Source: Delphinapterus leucas
Taxonomy: Eukaryota > Chordata > Mammalia > Artiodactyla > Monodontidae
DNA: 64,000 nt
Assembly: GCF_002288925.2 (NCBI RefSeq)
Contig: NW_022098000.1
Span: forward strand, 17,306,889 to 17,370,888
Direction of reading: 5' to 3'
Below, piece by piece: positions 34,115-44,709 of the stretch. The position numbers and the translations under genes were made by a program. The stretch's first letter is position 1; the number at the start of each line of letters is the position of its first letter. The notes under the pieces were generated by a model. That model did no database searches and was not told the DNA's origin. It was given only the letters and a program-made list of their open reading frames with translations.

Positions 34115-34497
34115 GAACTTGTCCACAGCAAGAAAGTGGTGTGAATATGGCAAAGAGAAGGGTTTGGGAGACCAAATCTTGTTGGCAATGCTGGGATCAG
34201 AGTGAGAGCTATAAAATGGGAAAGATATGTGGAGGACAGGAGAGAAATGAGTATGAGAGGAGAAAGGGTGTGTGACAGGGCAATTCACCAGGACAGCTTT
34301 GCTAAGGCAAAGATATCTAGAGTTAACTTAGGCCATCACCTGTCATAGTTGGTTGTTATATAGAGAGGATAAGCCCCCCTTTTCTTTTTCGGAGACATCA
34401 AGAGAATAAAGAAGGCAGGGTGGCAGGATATACACCAGAGAGGCCAACCTACTAGCAGCTCCAAGACCCAGGAGGGTCCAAAGACATGAAGTCTTTG
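34115..34497. other. Unassigned sequence
   Basis: Purine-rich in part; no gene or repeat recognised. Confidence 0.5.
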
Positions 34498-34510
34498 CCC
34501 AATATAAATT

Positions 34511-34598
34511 TTTTTTTGAATTTTATTTTATTTATTTTTTTATGCAGCAGGTTCTTATTAGTTATCCATTTTATACATATTACTGTATATATGTCAAT
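34511..34598 (-). mobile_element. Very short L1 insertion
   Basis: Only 88 bp of L1 3' end (poly-T, then 'gcagcaggttcttattagtt' and 'tactgtatatatgtcaat') lies between exact 13-bp duplications cccaatataaatt at 34498-34510 and 34599-34611. It is a severely 5' truncated insertion. Confidence 0.92.
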
Positions 34599-34640
34599 CC
34601 CAATATAAATTAATTGCCAGTACTTAATAAGAAGATTTCT

Positions 34641-35042
34641 TTTTTTAAAAAATGTTTATTTATTTAGTTATACCCCCCCCACCCCGGCTGTGGCGGGTCT
34701 TAGTTGCAGCACGCGGGATCTTTCATTACGGTGCATGGTCACTTCGTTGTGCCTCTAGGGTTTCTCTCTAGTTGCGGTGCTTGGGCTTCTCTCTAGTTGT
34801 GACGCACGGGCTCCAGGGCACGTGGGCTCTGTAGCTGTGGCCTGTGGGTTTCAGAGCACGTGGGCTCTGTAGTTTGCAGTATGCAGGCTCTCTAGTTGAG
34901 GCACGCGGGCTCAAAGTTGTGGCTCGCGGGCTTAGTTGCCCCGCGACGTGCAGGATCTTAGCTCCCTGACCAGGGATCGAACCCACGTCCCCCGCTTTGG
35001 AAGTCGGATTCTTTACCACTGGGCCACCAGGGAAGTCACAAC
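34641..35042 (-). mobile_element. tRNA-Glu-derived cetartiodactyl SINE, long form, reverse
   Basis: The tRNA-like head is at the right end on the minus strand ('ccaccagggaagtc', with B box complement 'gggatcgaaccc'). The body has repeated 'gcacgtgggctctgtag' units. Duplications of 12 bp with one mismatch (aagaagatttct / aagaaaatttct) lie at 34629-34640 and 35043-35054. It is more diverged than the 33145 copy. Confidence 0.92.
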
Positions 35043-35055
35043 AAGAAAATTTCTC

Positions 35056-37335
35056 ATAAATTCTGCATATACAGTAACTCTTGAAAAAAAAAATCAGAAT
35101 ATCTGGTTCTGGTTTTTTGGAGCTCTCACTTTCAGAGAAAAATAGGTCGCCCTAGCTGAGTAATGTCTGCCGTCTTTCAATGGCAATAGGCCCACCCACG
35201 CCCTACTGTTTCACTCTCAGGCTGCTTTGCAAATTTCCAACCCCTGCATGGGTCCTGTTGGCATTGTAGTTTGCTACCCTTAATAATCATAAAAGTATTA
35301 GTTGCAGGTATCTCTGGATAGTGAGATTGTTGCGGATATATTTTTTTAATCAGCAAATTACCTGACTGCATCTTTAAAATTTCCCCCAATTATTGTGTAC
35401 GGCTTTTATAATAAAAGAAAATGTGAATGTTATTTTTATAGCTATCAATTCCACAAATATTGAGGGAGAGGAGCTGTGGCTTGGCAGGCGTCCCTGTGAA
35501 AAGATCCAGGGGTTTTATTGAAGTCAGGCCCCATGTGAGGCAAGATCATGACACAGCAGCTAGAAAACAAAACAAAACAAAATCCTAACCCATCATTGGA
35601 CACCATGGCCTCGTGGTGCTTGGCATGGGTCAGGCCTCATGGACCATAAGCCACATTTTGTTGGAGAAAATAATAAACCAGAGAGCGTTTGCTGCTGGGA
35701 AATCAAGTTAGAAGGAGTCTAGAAGTCAAGTCACGTGAGAAACAGTTACGAGAAAACGGACATTCTTAGATTGGGCTTCTTTAGAAAAACCAAAGAGACA
35801 TAGGATAGCTATGGTCAGGATTTGGAAAAATGACATGTGGTCAAGACAGTGCCTATATTGATCCACCATTGATGCGATAGACAGGGAAATCACTAGTGAG
35901 AGATGGAAAAGGGATTCCACTGTGACCAAAAAAGAGGGATTTTAAAATATGAATTTATGCAACAATGCACCACCTTGTGAATTGGAAAGCTCTACCTCAT
36001 GAGAAATCTTCAGGCAGAGATCAAATGGCAGCCGATTTTAGGTCGAAGTTTGGACCAGGCAACCTCAACATGCCCTCCAGATCCAGGGGTCCTTTCTTCC
36101 TCTCAGTTCAGGACTGTTTACAAACATCCAAGTGCAGACCACTGGGATGATGACAAGAAAAGCTGATATCAGTCAACCTTCAGGAAGACATGAAGCAGGA
36201 CCGCTAATGGCTAATCTGCCTGAGTTTCTCCAAAACAATCTTCCTTTGTGAAGCGGAACACAAAGCATTTTCTAGGCATCAAAATAAGCACGAGGCTCAC
36301 CCACCATATCTGTGTCGAAACGTGAAAATACCCTCAATACATCTATGCGGGGAAAGCTCAGAGAGCTCACGCTTTTTTAAATTAGAGGTTATAGTGTCCA
36401 TACTGCCAGGAAAACAATGGTCCCCAGGTTTAGACAGCACTGGGCATTTGCTTCAATGGTCAGAATTCTGATTTCATTTCCTTAAACCCTAGAGCCTTGT
36501 ATTTTTAAGATACAGCCAAGTAGTCTGTCCTCGCTGGAGCACAGATCTCAAAGGTTCCCCAAAGGATAATCAATGCATCTCCTTCAGATGAAAGGAAGCG
36601 GACCATATCTGAGAGGTCCCTTCCTTAGACCGGAAGAGACTTCTTCCAGCCTCAGCAATTTTTTTGGTGAAGCACTGAACGAATAAAATCAGTGCTAAGT
36701 GATGAGACGAGTGGGTACCGTGGGGAGGTTTCGCCACAGGGACAAACAGCTGAAGCTACAGGTTCAAGGTATCTGGGAGCCAGCTGCAAAGGGAGAGTTG
36801 CCAGTCAGGTTCGTAGGGTAGCAGCGTCTTCTCTAGAGTTTCTTACCTGGAGATCTCTGACCTCGCAGACTCCTCGTAACTATGAAAGGTGTGTAGAGGA
36901 GTTGATAGAACCTTTCGGATCATGTATACAGCTGGGTTCAGAACCTGATAGAGCTGTGGAGCTTAATCATTCTCCCTTCTTCCTTCTCCATCCATTCCTG
37001 CCCTTCTCTTTCTGGCTCTGTGCCCTGGCTGCATCCTGTCCTGGCTGGTGGCTGGTTCCCAGTGGGAGGTACTGGAAGAAGATCAGAGTGGAGCAGAGAT
37101 AAGTCAAGGGATCTCATTTCCATTCCAAGCTCCCTCTGCACTTTGCACTTTTGGCAGAGGTGGTGTCCCTCCATCACCACTGCTATGGTCAGTTGGCCTC
37201 TCTGCTTGGGATCCAGCTCTTCCCCCTCAGATCTCAAAGTGGTCCTGCTGTGCCCGGGTTCCCAGCACCTCAACAGCTTTTGCTAGTTCCCTTAATACTG
37301 CCTGCACATCTACAAATAGTCTCATTACTAGTCTC
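35056..37335. other. Unique sequence, no gene recognised
   Basis: About 2.3 kb largely free of identifiable repeats. Open frames around 36692-37338 on both strands overlap one another, lack conserved motifs and are treated as chance. A CAAAA-type repeat lies near 35565. Confidence 0.45.
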
Positions 37336-37339
37336 TAAC

Positions 37340-37480
37340 TACCTGAGCTGAATTCTTTTTCCTGCCACATTCTGGCTGGTACAACTGCTTCCCGGCTGTG
37401 TGACCTTAATTATTTTGAGTCTTAGCTACCTTAGTAGTGAAACTGAGATCAAACTTGTTAGGATCGTTTTTGATGCCTAA
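37340..37480 (+). repeat. MIR SINE fragment
   Basis: 'cggctgtgtgaccttaatta' with 'gtagtgaaactgagatcaaa' is MIR-like. Confidence 0.6.
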
Positions 37481-37499
37481 GTCTCTGTCCTGTCTCTTA

Positions 37500-37985
37500 T
37501 CGTAAAAGCACCCTCAATTTGTGGGGGAGAATCGCTCTTTCCAGAATGAACTTCGAGCATGTAACTGAGACTGTATCCATGATCTGGCCAACAAGAGCAT
37601 CAGATCCCCCCGGCAGCAATGATTGGATCTGGGCTGACCACATGACTCATTCAGGGCCAATGAGATACTGTCTAAGATTTGGGCAGAGGGTTTCTTTCCC
37701 CCGCTAGACGGGGAGCTGTAAAGATGTAAGAATGGAGCTGCTGGAGGTCACAGTGTAGAGAGAACCTGCCTGAGAGTAGCTAACAAAGAAAGAAAGCAGG
37801 ACCAAGAAATTAAGAGACACAGGATGCCAAAGAGCTTGTTTGGGCCCCTGGATACAGCCATGCCTGCACTCCACAAACTCTGGGCTTTTCACTGATTAAA
37901 CCAATGAATTACCTCTTTATTCTTAAAGCAGTTGGAACTGAATACTGTGGCAATTGCCACAAAGGGTCCTAACTGATATAACCAT
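37500..37985 (+). mobile_element. Ancient LTR-like repeat
   Basis: 'gggctgaccacatgactcat', 'tggatacagccatgcctgca', 'gattaaaccaatgaattacc' and 'gggtcctaactgatataacc' recall the 3' half and end of an old mammalian interspersed repeat with LTR-like character. I cannot name the family. Confidence 0.4.
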
Positions 37986-38548
37986 ACATATTCTGTAGAG
38001 CTGTAGTGAGGATCAGAAAGAGGATATATAAAATATCCACTTCAATACTTACAGAGTTCATCATCATTCTTTCGAAAGCACAGAGACGTTATCTTCTATG
38101 AGAAACAACTGTATATTAGACGTTTTGAGTAAAAAAATAGATCTTAGAAATTATCTGGATCTGTAGGGCAAGGGTTGAATAGTGTTCCCTAAGATAGCAA
38201 GAAAAATCATTATCTCCTGGGTGGTCTCGATTTGGAGGCTCAGATCTGAAATTGTGACCTGTCACCAGACCAAGATTAATATGCTCAGTGGAGGAATAGG
38301 CCCAGGGACTCTTCAGGTTCTAAACTGTCTGGGTAAGAGTGCTGAGGGGAGTACAGTATCTGCAGCGGCACCTCAGAGGTGTCATTGGCAGTCGTGGACA
38401 CTTTGAGAAAGGTCCCGCCAACGCTTCAAAACTTGTTTAAATCTCTCCTCTTTTCCAATTCACCAGATCATTCCATCCAACTTCTTCTCTCTCCTGCTCT
38501 CCTGGTTCACTTCCGAGGAGCTTCGATTACAGCATTGTTGCAGCCTGG

Positions 38549-38878
38549 TTTTTTTTTTCTTTACATCTTTTTTGGAGTATAATGGCTTTACAATGGTGTG
38601 TCAGTTTCTGCTTTATAACAAAGTGAATCAGTTATACATATACATACGTTCCCGTATCTCTTCCCTCTTGCGTCTCCCTCCCTCCCCCCCTCCCTATCCC
38701 ACCCCTCTGGGTGGTCACAAAGCACCGAGCTGATCTCCCTGTGCTACGCGGCTGCTTCCCACTAGCTATCTATTTTACATTTGGTAGTGTATATATGTCC
38801 ATGCCTCTCTCTCACTTCGTCCCAGCTTACCCTTCCCCCTCCCCGTGTCCTCAAGCCCATTCTCTAGTGGGTCTGTGT
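38549..38878 (-). mobile_element. Young cetacean L1 3' end, reverse
   Basis: About 330 bp nearly identical to the 3' UTR parts of the copies at 13306 and 53951 ('acaaagtgaatcagttatac', 'agcaccgagctgatctccct'), truncated at 'gggtctgtgt'. Confidence 0.93.
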
Positions 38879-38879
38879 T

Positions 38880-39453
38880 ATGTTCCCAATAGGAATGGGA
38901 GCCTGAGGAGGGCAGGGCAGCATGGTGTTGTTCTTCAAATCATTTTATTTTGATGGTCATTTATTTATGACCCATCACCTCCCAAGCACTACAACAGACA
39001 ATGGAGCTACAAAAGGAAAAAGAATCAGAGGTCCTGAGTCCATTACCCAGTGGAGACAGCCAAGGTAAGGGAGTGAACTAAGAGTTTCGGTTGCATGACA
39101 GGGGCTTTGCCTCCAGAAACCATTTTGAGAATGGGATCGATTTGAATTGGAGCTCAGGTTCTGTTTCTAAAAGACTAAACTCCTGGTTTTATCCAGATAC
39201 TCCTGCGGTGGTGTTCCCAAGGCAGCCAGACACCTGAAACCAGAGGAAAGACTCTCATTATCAAAGCGGATTCTGGAGCCACACGTGGAGGCAGGACATT
39301 TGGAAGCTGAGAGTGAGAAGGGGATTGATCTCTGAGGTCAAGTGTTCAGAAGAGAAGGGAAAGAAAACAATCATCCAGGGTCAACGGCACGGATTGTAGC
39401 ATCATTAAAGTATGGGAGAGGGGGACTTATGTCTTGGAAATTGTCTTCACCCA
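38880..39453. other. Unassigned sequence
   Basis: No gene or repeat recognised. Confidence 0.5.
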
Positions 39454-39467
39454 AAATATGCAGTTTT

Positions 39468-39779
39468 CTGGGCATCCCTGGTGGTGCAGTGGTTAAGAAT
39501 CCACCTGCCAACGCAGGGGGCACAGGTTCGAGCCCTGGTCCGGGAAGATCCTACATGCTGCAGAGCAACTAAGCCCGTGCGCCACAACTACTGAGCCTGC
39601 GCTCTAGAGCCCGCACGCCACAACTACTGAAGCCCGCGCGCCTAGAGCCCGTGCTCCGCAAGAGACACCACCGCAACGAGAAGCCCGCGCACCGCATCGA
39701 AGAGCAGACCCCGCTCGCGGCAACTAGAGAAAACCGGCGCGCAGCAATGAAGACCCAAGGCAGCCAAAAATAAATAAAT
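39468..39779 (+). mobile_element. Cetartiodactyl CHR-1-type SINE, long form
   Basis: It has a tRNA-like head with a perfect B box ggttcgagccc at 39525-39535, a long body of 'ccacaactactga' and 'agcccgcgcgcc' units, and a (TAAA)n tail. Exact 14-bp duplications aaatatgcagtttt lie at 39454-39467 and 39780-39793. Confidence 0.96.
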
Positions 39780-39794
39780 AAATATGCAGTTTTT

Positions 39795-40430
39795 ACATGG
39801 CCAAAATATAAATGCATTCAATTTACAGATCAGAATTTAGGTAGCTGATTTCATCAACTTCTGACATTTCTATCATATTTTTGATTTATTTTTCAGTTGG
39901 AAATTAGAGTGTTGGATCTCTTGGTCTTTACCTGCTCCCAGCCTCACACCTCAGCTGAAAATTCCCCTTCCTCTGTACCCCGGGGTACAGAAAATGGGGG
40001 GAATTTCCACAGCTTCAGACTTCGGGGCAGTGGCTCAGGGGGACACTGGTGAGAAAAGTCTCAAGCATTTGGCACGAATATTAACCTGGGCTTCCCCTGC
40101 ATAGCTGGGCAGTCTACCCACAGTCCTTCATGTGTTCCAACAAGGTGTGTCAGGCCCAGTAAGTTTATGCGCTGACAATCCCTGACATCTGTGCTCTTCT
40201 TTGGCCATTTAGAGTGTTCTTTGTTTTATTTTCCGTGTGGTTTCACTAAGTTATTGGGCAGAGGGCACGGGGGGAGACACGGAACGGGCCTTTGCAAGCT
40301 CTTTTCCTCACGTCTCTCTCTGACATGCAGAGATAGCCCAGGACCTCCCTACCTGCTGACTTCTCTTTCCATACGGGGATGTCCACAGCAAGCACGGAGG
40401 TCTGAGCCTTGGAAGATCATAAAAACAATA
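39795..40430. other. Unassigned sequence
   Basis: No gene recognised; an AAT-type repeat lies at about 40420-40445. Confidence 0.5.
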
Positions 40431-40439
40431 ATAATAATT

Positions 40440-40645
40440 GATAATGATGATTATGGCGCTAACCCTTATTGAGCACGTAGTCTGTGTTATGCCAGACCCT
40501 GTTCTGAGCGCTTTCCGTGTGGTCTTCTCTAGAGCTCTATGGGGGGGAGGGTACAATCAGGGGGAAACTGAGGCACCCAGAGGTTCATGACTTGTCTGGA
40601 GAATTGGTGAGGTGGCAGGACCAGACCCCATCCACTCTGTTAGCT
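40440..40645 (-). repeat. MIR SINE, reverse
   Basis: 'cccttattgagcacgtagtc', 'tgttctgagcgctttccgtg' and 'gggggaaactgaggcaccca' follow antisense MIR order. Confidence 0.9.
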
Positions 40646-40889
40646 CCCCCGCTGTCGTACATCATCTTCACCTTGCTCTCCTCCCCCAGCAAACACCACT
40701 TCAGAGCACTGGAGTGCTCCGTGGGTGGGTGGCCATCCTCTCTCCCACCCAGAAAGGACATGCTTACACTGGGGCTGGGGTTAGACTCCCAAAGAGCTGG
40801 AAGAACGCACTTGTTTTTGTCAGATCATGGCTAAATTGGTAAAAGTGTTCAAAGCCCTAGTTCAGAATCTCCTTGTTCTTGGAATAAAG

Positions 40890-41150
40890 TCTATTTCTTT
40901 TTCTATAAATAGCCATGAAACAAAAAATGAGGGAATATAATTTAATACTTTATTTTATAAAGTTAAGTAATCAAATTCCTCCTAAGAGGAGACCATGGCT
41001 AGATTTCTAAATGTCCTCAATGCTATTTTTAGCACTTTAAAAGCTCTGTGCACAATCTCTTGTCATTTCCTAATTTTACTGTCTGAATATTTACAGTAGA
41101 AAATTACATCTTTCTCTGGTTTTCGTTCTCCTTATTGACTCATATGAAAG
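40890..41150. promoter_or_regulatory. Candidate enhancer with two MEF2 sites and an AP-1 site
   Basis: Two perfect MEF2 consensus matches lie 110 bp apart: CTATAAATAG at 40903-40912 and CTATTTTTAG (complement CTAAAAATAG) at 41023-41032. An AP-1 core TGACTCA is at 41136-41142. The block is AT-rich and free of recognised transposons. Function is inferred from motifs only; AT-rich DNA produces such matches by chance. Confidence 0.3.
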
Positions 41151-41294
41151 ACGTTTGATACTTGAAACTGCTAAATCTGCCCTGATTGGTTTACTTGTTG
41201 TTCAAATAAGACTAGAACATCTTAAAATGTTCATCTACATATTTAATTGCATAAAACAATGTTCACCATACTGTAAGTACAAAGAGCAAGTTTA

Positions 41295-41548
41295 TAAAGT
41301 TCTCTTTAGTATGATACCCTTTTTTTTGTAAAAAGAGTTAAAATATGTATAAATACGTACATACAAAGATACAGAGAGAAGCAAATTTTTTAAAATGTAT
41401 TCAGAATATTAACAGTGATTACATCTGAGAGCTTTATATCTGAGCATTGAGAATGTGGAAGGTTTTTAATTCCTTATGCTTCCTTATAGCTACTTTGTAA
41501 AGTTTCTGTATTAAGTTTTACAAAGAGAAAAAATACTATTCCTTTGAA
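41295..41548 (+). mobile_element. Old L1 3' UTR
   Basis: 'ttagtatgataccctttttt', 'acgtacatacaaagatacag' and 'ttaacagtgattacatctga' are the standard words of the old L1M 3' UTR. Confidence 0.75.
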
Positions 41549-41555
41549 TAAGAAC

Positions 41556-41762
41556 TAACATTTGAGTTCCAGGCACTATTCTAGGTACTTTACATGTGTT
41601 AACTATTCTAGGTGCTTTACGTGTATTAATTTGTTTTAAGTCTCACATCAACTTTTTGAAGTGGACATTACTTGTGAGGAAACTGAGGCAGAGAGTGGCT
41701 CCATGGGGCCAAGCAGCTGGGTTTCGGACCTGTGCTCTGAACCACTTCAGTGTCTGGACTTA
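41556..41762 (-). repeat. MIR SINE, reverse, with a 27-bp tandem duplication
   Basis: The MIR phrase 'ctattctaggtactttacat' plus 'gtgttaa' at 41576-41602 is immediately repeated at 41603-41629 with three differences. The remainder ('gtgaggaaactgaggcagag') continues as normal MIR. Confidence 0.85.
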
Positions 41763-41873
41763 CTGAAGCACTAAGTCTTCTGCTGAACAGGGACTACTTT
41801 CTTGGCCCGACCTTAGGACTATGGCAACCCCTGTGCTCTCTGTTTCAGTTGTGCATTTAAAGTTCTTTGACCT

Positions 41874-41965
41874 GGAGCCAGCCCTGACCCAATGTTGGTC
41901 AGGCAGTCCACTCCGATCTCTTGAATATTTAGCTTGCGATATCTCTGAGAAGCTGAACACTCAGA
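41874..41965. repeat. Local direct repeat, copy 1
   Basis: About 90 bp containing 'caatgttggtcaggcagtcc', 'ttgaatatttagcttgcgat' and 'ctgagaag' is repeated in the same order and orientation at 42138-42228. It is not recognised as a transposon. Confidence 0.8.
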
Positions 41966-42137
41966 TTCAAACAGACAACTAGTATCACAGAGCAGCAGAT
42001 GTCAAGTTTCAAATGTGAGTGCTTCAGGGGTCAGAGGAGGGGAAGAGAGTTCAAAGAAAATAAGGGTCACTACAACCTTACCATTCAAAGATATCCACTG
42101 CCGGTAGTTTTAGTATGTTTATTTTCAGTCCTCTCTC

Positions 42138-42228
42138 TTAACCAGCCTTAACTTAATGTTGATCAGGCAGTCCACTCATACATTTCAAATATTTAGCTTA
42201 CAATTTCCTTGAGAAGGCAGAATTCATT
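42138..42228. repeat. Local direct repeat, copy 2
   Basis: It matches copy 1 with 'taatgttgatcaggcagtcc', 'caaatatttagcttacaatt' and 'ttgagaag', 264 bp downstream. Divergence is roughly 20-25 percent by eye, so the duplication is old. Confidence 0.8.
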
Positions 42229-42237
42229 AATCTCTCT

Positions 42238-42335
42238 CTAACACTCTCTCTCTTCTATCTATCTATCTATCATCTATCTTTCTTTCTTTCTTTCCATCTG
42301 TCCATTATCTGTTTCATATCTATCTACCTACCAAA
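42238..42335. repeat. CT/CTAT/CTTT microsatellite
   Basis: Pyrimidine-rich; (CTAT)n at about 42256-42270 passes into (CTTT)n at about 42276-42291, then broken CTAT/CTAC units. Confidence 0.9.
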
Positions 42336-42339
42336 CACA

Positions 42340-42715
42340 TTTCTTTTTAACTTTGTTTGGAAATAATTTCAAACTTACAGAAAAGTCATAAGAACATGAC
42401 ACTCTCATAATGCGATCCTATCTGTTAGGTTTTGTAATCTACTTATTTCATTTAATAATCTACTGACATTTTTTCATATTCATGATTCTTGCTTTTTTTT
42501 TACGACTTAATCTGAATGTTAATGGCATGATGGTTTTTTATTATTTGGTTCTTAAGCTAATTTATTTTTCCAACCCCTTTCTCCTGGATATTTAGTTGCT
42601 TCTGATTTTTTTCTTTTTTTTGCTACTACAAACGATATTATAAAGAACTCTTTTGAGGATATTTCTTTTTATACTTCCATGATTTTGTTAAAATAATTCC
42701 TGGAAATGAAATTCG
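42340..42715 (-). mobile_element. Old L1 3' region, reverse
   Basis: 'ggaaataatttcaaacttac' with 'agaaaagtcataagaacatg' matches the same old L1 3' UTR as at 19370; later text resembles the ORF2 end. Confidence 0.6.
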
Positions 42716-42719
42716 AGGA

Positions 42720-43400
42720 TCTTGGATCATGAAGTAGAAGCCATGTGCTGATAATGGTGGAGCATCGGTGGGGGGGGTCCTCGCCCTGGCATCCCAGAGT
42801 CAGTGACTGCATATTCCTGGACTACTCTTATGGGAGAGATAAATGTATTTGCATACTACTTAAGAAATTGTTCTGTAAAGTTAAAAATGATGCGTGGCCA
42901 AATCTCATTGTAACTAATATAGACATCTACCTGACCACACCCCCCAAATTCCCTTCTCTCTTAAAATTAGTCTGAGTGTGTTAATGTCACTTGCAACAAA
43001 AAAGTCCTCACTGAGTTAGATATATGCTGTATAATGTAGTGTATAATTATGCACACTTCTCTGTATGTGCACATGTAACATGCATCCATTCACTCACACT
43101 GTTCAGAATATAAGAGCATTTACACATATATGCAAATGTGTGTGTGTGCATGTAAATTTGACTTGGGGAAAGATATAAGAATATTCAAAGGAACATACTT
43201 ATTTCCAGTCTTGGGAGCAGGCCATGGGGTATTATAACCAAAGATATGTATAACAAAGTATATACTTTTGAGAATGCTGGAAAGATTTTGTAAGGGTTAG
43301 AATTTATAATCATTTTAGAATCTGGGTCACAGTTTAGTTTTGGCCTTTAATGAAGGTCAAAGGAGCAGGTCCACTAGTCCATTCTGATGGTGGCTGTCAT
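42720..43400. other. Unassigned sequence
   Basis: A C/G run at about 42771 and TG-rich words near 43137-43150. No gene recognised. Confidence 0.5.
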
Positions 43401-43415
43401 TTGTTGGGGCAATTT

Positions 43416-43620
43416 TTTTTTTTTTTTTGCGGTACGCGGGCCTCTCACCGTTGTGGCCTCTCCCGTTGCGGAGCACAGGCTCCGGACGCGCAGGCTCAGC
43501 GGCCATGGCTCACGGCCCCAGCCGCTCCGCGGCACGTGGGATCTTCCCGGACCGCGGCACGAACCCGTGTGCCCTGCATCGGCAGGCGGACTCTCAGCCA
43601 CTGCGCCACCAGGGAAGCCC
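43416..43620 (-). mobile_element. Cetacean CHR-type SINE (short form), reverse
   Basis: Same family as the copy at 33145, on the opposite strand, with a pure poly-T start and an exact 14-bp duplication tgttggggcaattt at 43402-43415 and 43621-43634. It looks recent. Confidence 0.97.
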
Positions 43621-43671
43621 TGTTGGGGCAATTTGTACCCATGTTCTTCACATGAAATCTCTTTCTCTTTA

Positions 43672-43800
43672 TAACAACCTTACAGGGTTGGTGCTTTCAC
43701 TACATTCTCAGGAGTGGAAACTGGAGCTCAGAGACGTTAAAGAACTTTTCTAAGGTCTAACAGCCAAGAAGAACAGACAGGACTGGGATTCCACTCTCTT
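43672..43800 (-). repeat. MIR SINE fragment, reverse
   Basis: 'aaactggagctcagagacgt', 'taaggtctaacagccaagaa' and 'aggactgggattccactctc' are antisense MIR. Confidence 0.75.
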
Positions 43801-43847
43801 CTCTAAGCACTCATTAATCGACAAACATTTCCTGAATTCACATCTTC

Positions 43848-44705
43848 TTTGACTTTCGATGGGGTTACATCCTGAGAAACCCATCCTTAGTCGAAAACAT
43901 CGTAAGTAGAAAATTCATTTAATACACCTAACCTAACCTACACAATATCATAGCTTAGACTGGACCACCTTAAACATGCCCAGAACACTACAGTTGGGCA
44001 AAATCATCTAGCACAAAACGTATTTTATAATAAAGTTGAATATCTCAGGTAATTTATGGAATACTGTACTGAAAGTGAAAAACAGAATGGTTGTCTGGGT
44101 ACAGAATGGTTGTAAGTGTATCAGCTGTTTACCCTCGTGATCGCGTGGCTGACGGGCAGCTGCCACTACCCAGTCTCGCAAGACAGGATCGTACCACATA
44201 TCGCTAGCCTGGGGAAAGATCACAATTCAAAATTTGAAGAACAGGGCTTCCCTGGTGGCGCAGTGGTTGAGAGTCCACCTGCCAATGCAGGGGACATGGG
44301 TTCAATCCCTGGTCTGGGAGGATCCCACGTGCCACGGAGCAACTAGGCCCGTGCACCACAACTACTGAGCCTGCGCTCTAGAGCCCGTGAGCCACAACTA
44401 CCGAGCCCGCATGCCACAACTACTGAAGCCCACAGACCTAGAGCCCGTGCTCCGCAACAAGAGAAGCCACCACAGTAAGAAGCCCGTGCACCGCAATGAA
44501 GATTAGCCCCAGTTCACTGCAAGTATAGAAAGCCCACGTGCAGCAACGAGGACCCAACGCAGCCAAAAATAAATAAATTACAATAAATAAATTAAAAAAA
44601 AACAAAACAGAATTCGAAGTACAATTTATATTGAATGCGTATTGCTTTGGCACCATCGTAAATTTGGAAAGACATAAGCCAAACCATCGTTAAGTCAGTC
44701 TGTAC
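43848..44705. mobile_element. Tigger-type DNA transposon split by a SINE
   Basis: The left end 'gactttcgatggggttacat' and the right end 'catcgttaagtcagtctgta' are the termini of a non-autonomous TcMar-Tigger element; 'acagttgggcaaaatcatct' and 'aaagtgaaaaacagaatggt' are internal words. It is interrupted at 44245-44610 by a SINE and resumes at 'aattcgaagtacaatttata'. No transposase frame remains. Confidence 0.75.
44245..44610 (+). mobile_element. CHR-1-type SINE, long form, inside Tigger
   Basis: It has a tRNA-like head ('ggcttccctggtggcgcagt'), a body of 'ccacaactactga' units, and an A-rich tail. Imperfect duplications aatttgaag at 44231 and aattcgaag at 44611 flank it. Confidence 0.92.
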
Positions 44706-44709
44706 TTAA

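Noticed and set aside
36692..37338. Cluster of 60-136 codon frames as a pseudogene
   Set aside because: Frames on both strands overlap without any one being favoured, and no known protein motif is seen.
42255..42300. CRISPR-like or regularly spaced repeat array
   Set aside because: It is a simple CTAT/CTTT microsatellite without spacers, in a mammalian context.
43350..43753. Open frames of about 100 codons over the SINE (likewise at 33117-33564)
   Set aside because: They are translations of the SINE body in various frames and recur wherever this SINE occurs.
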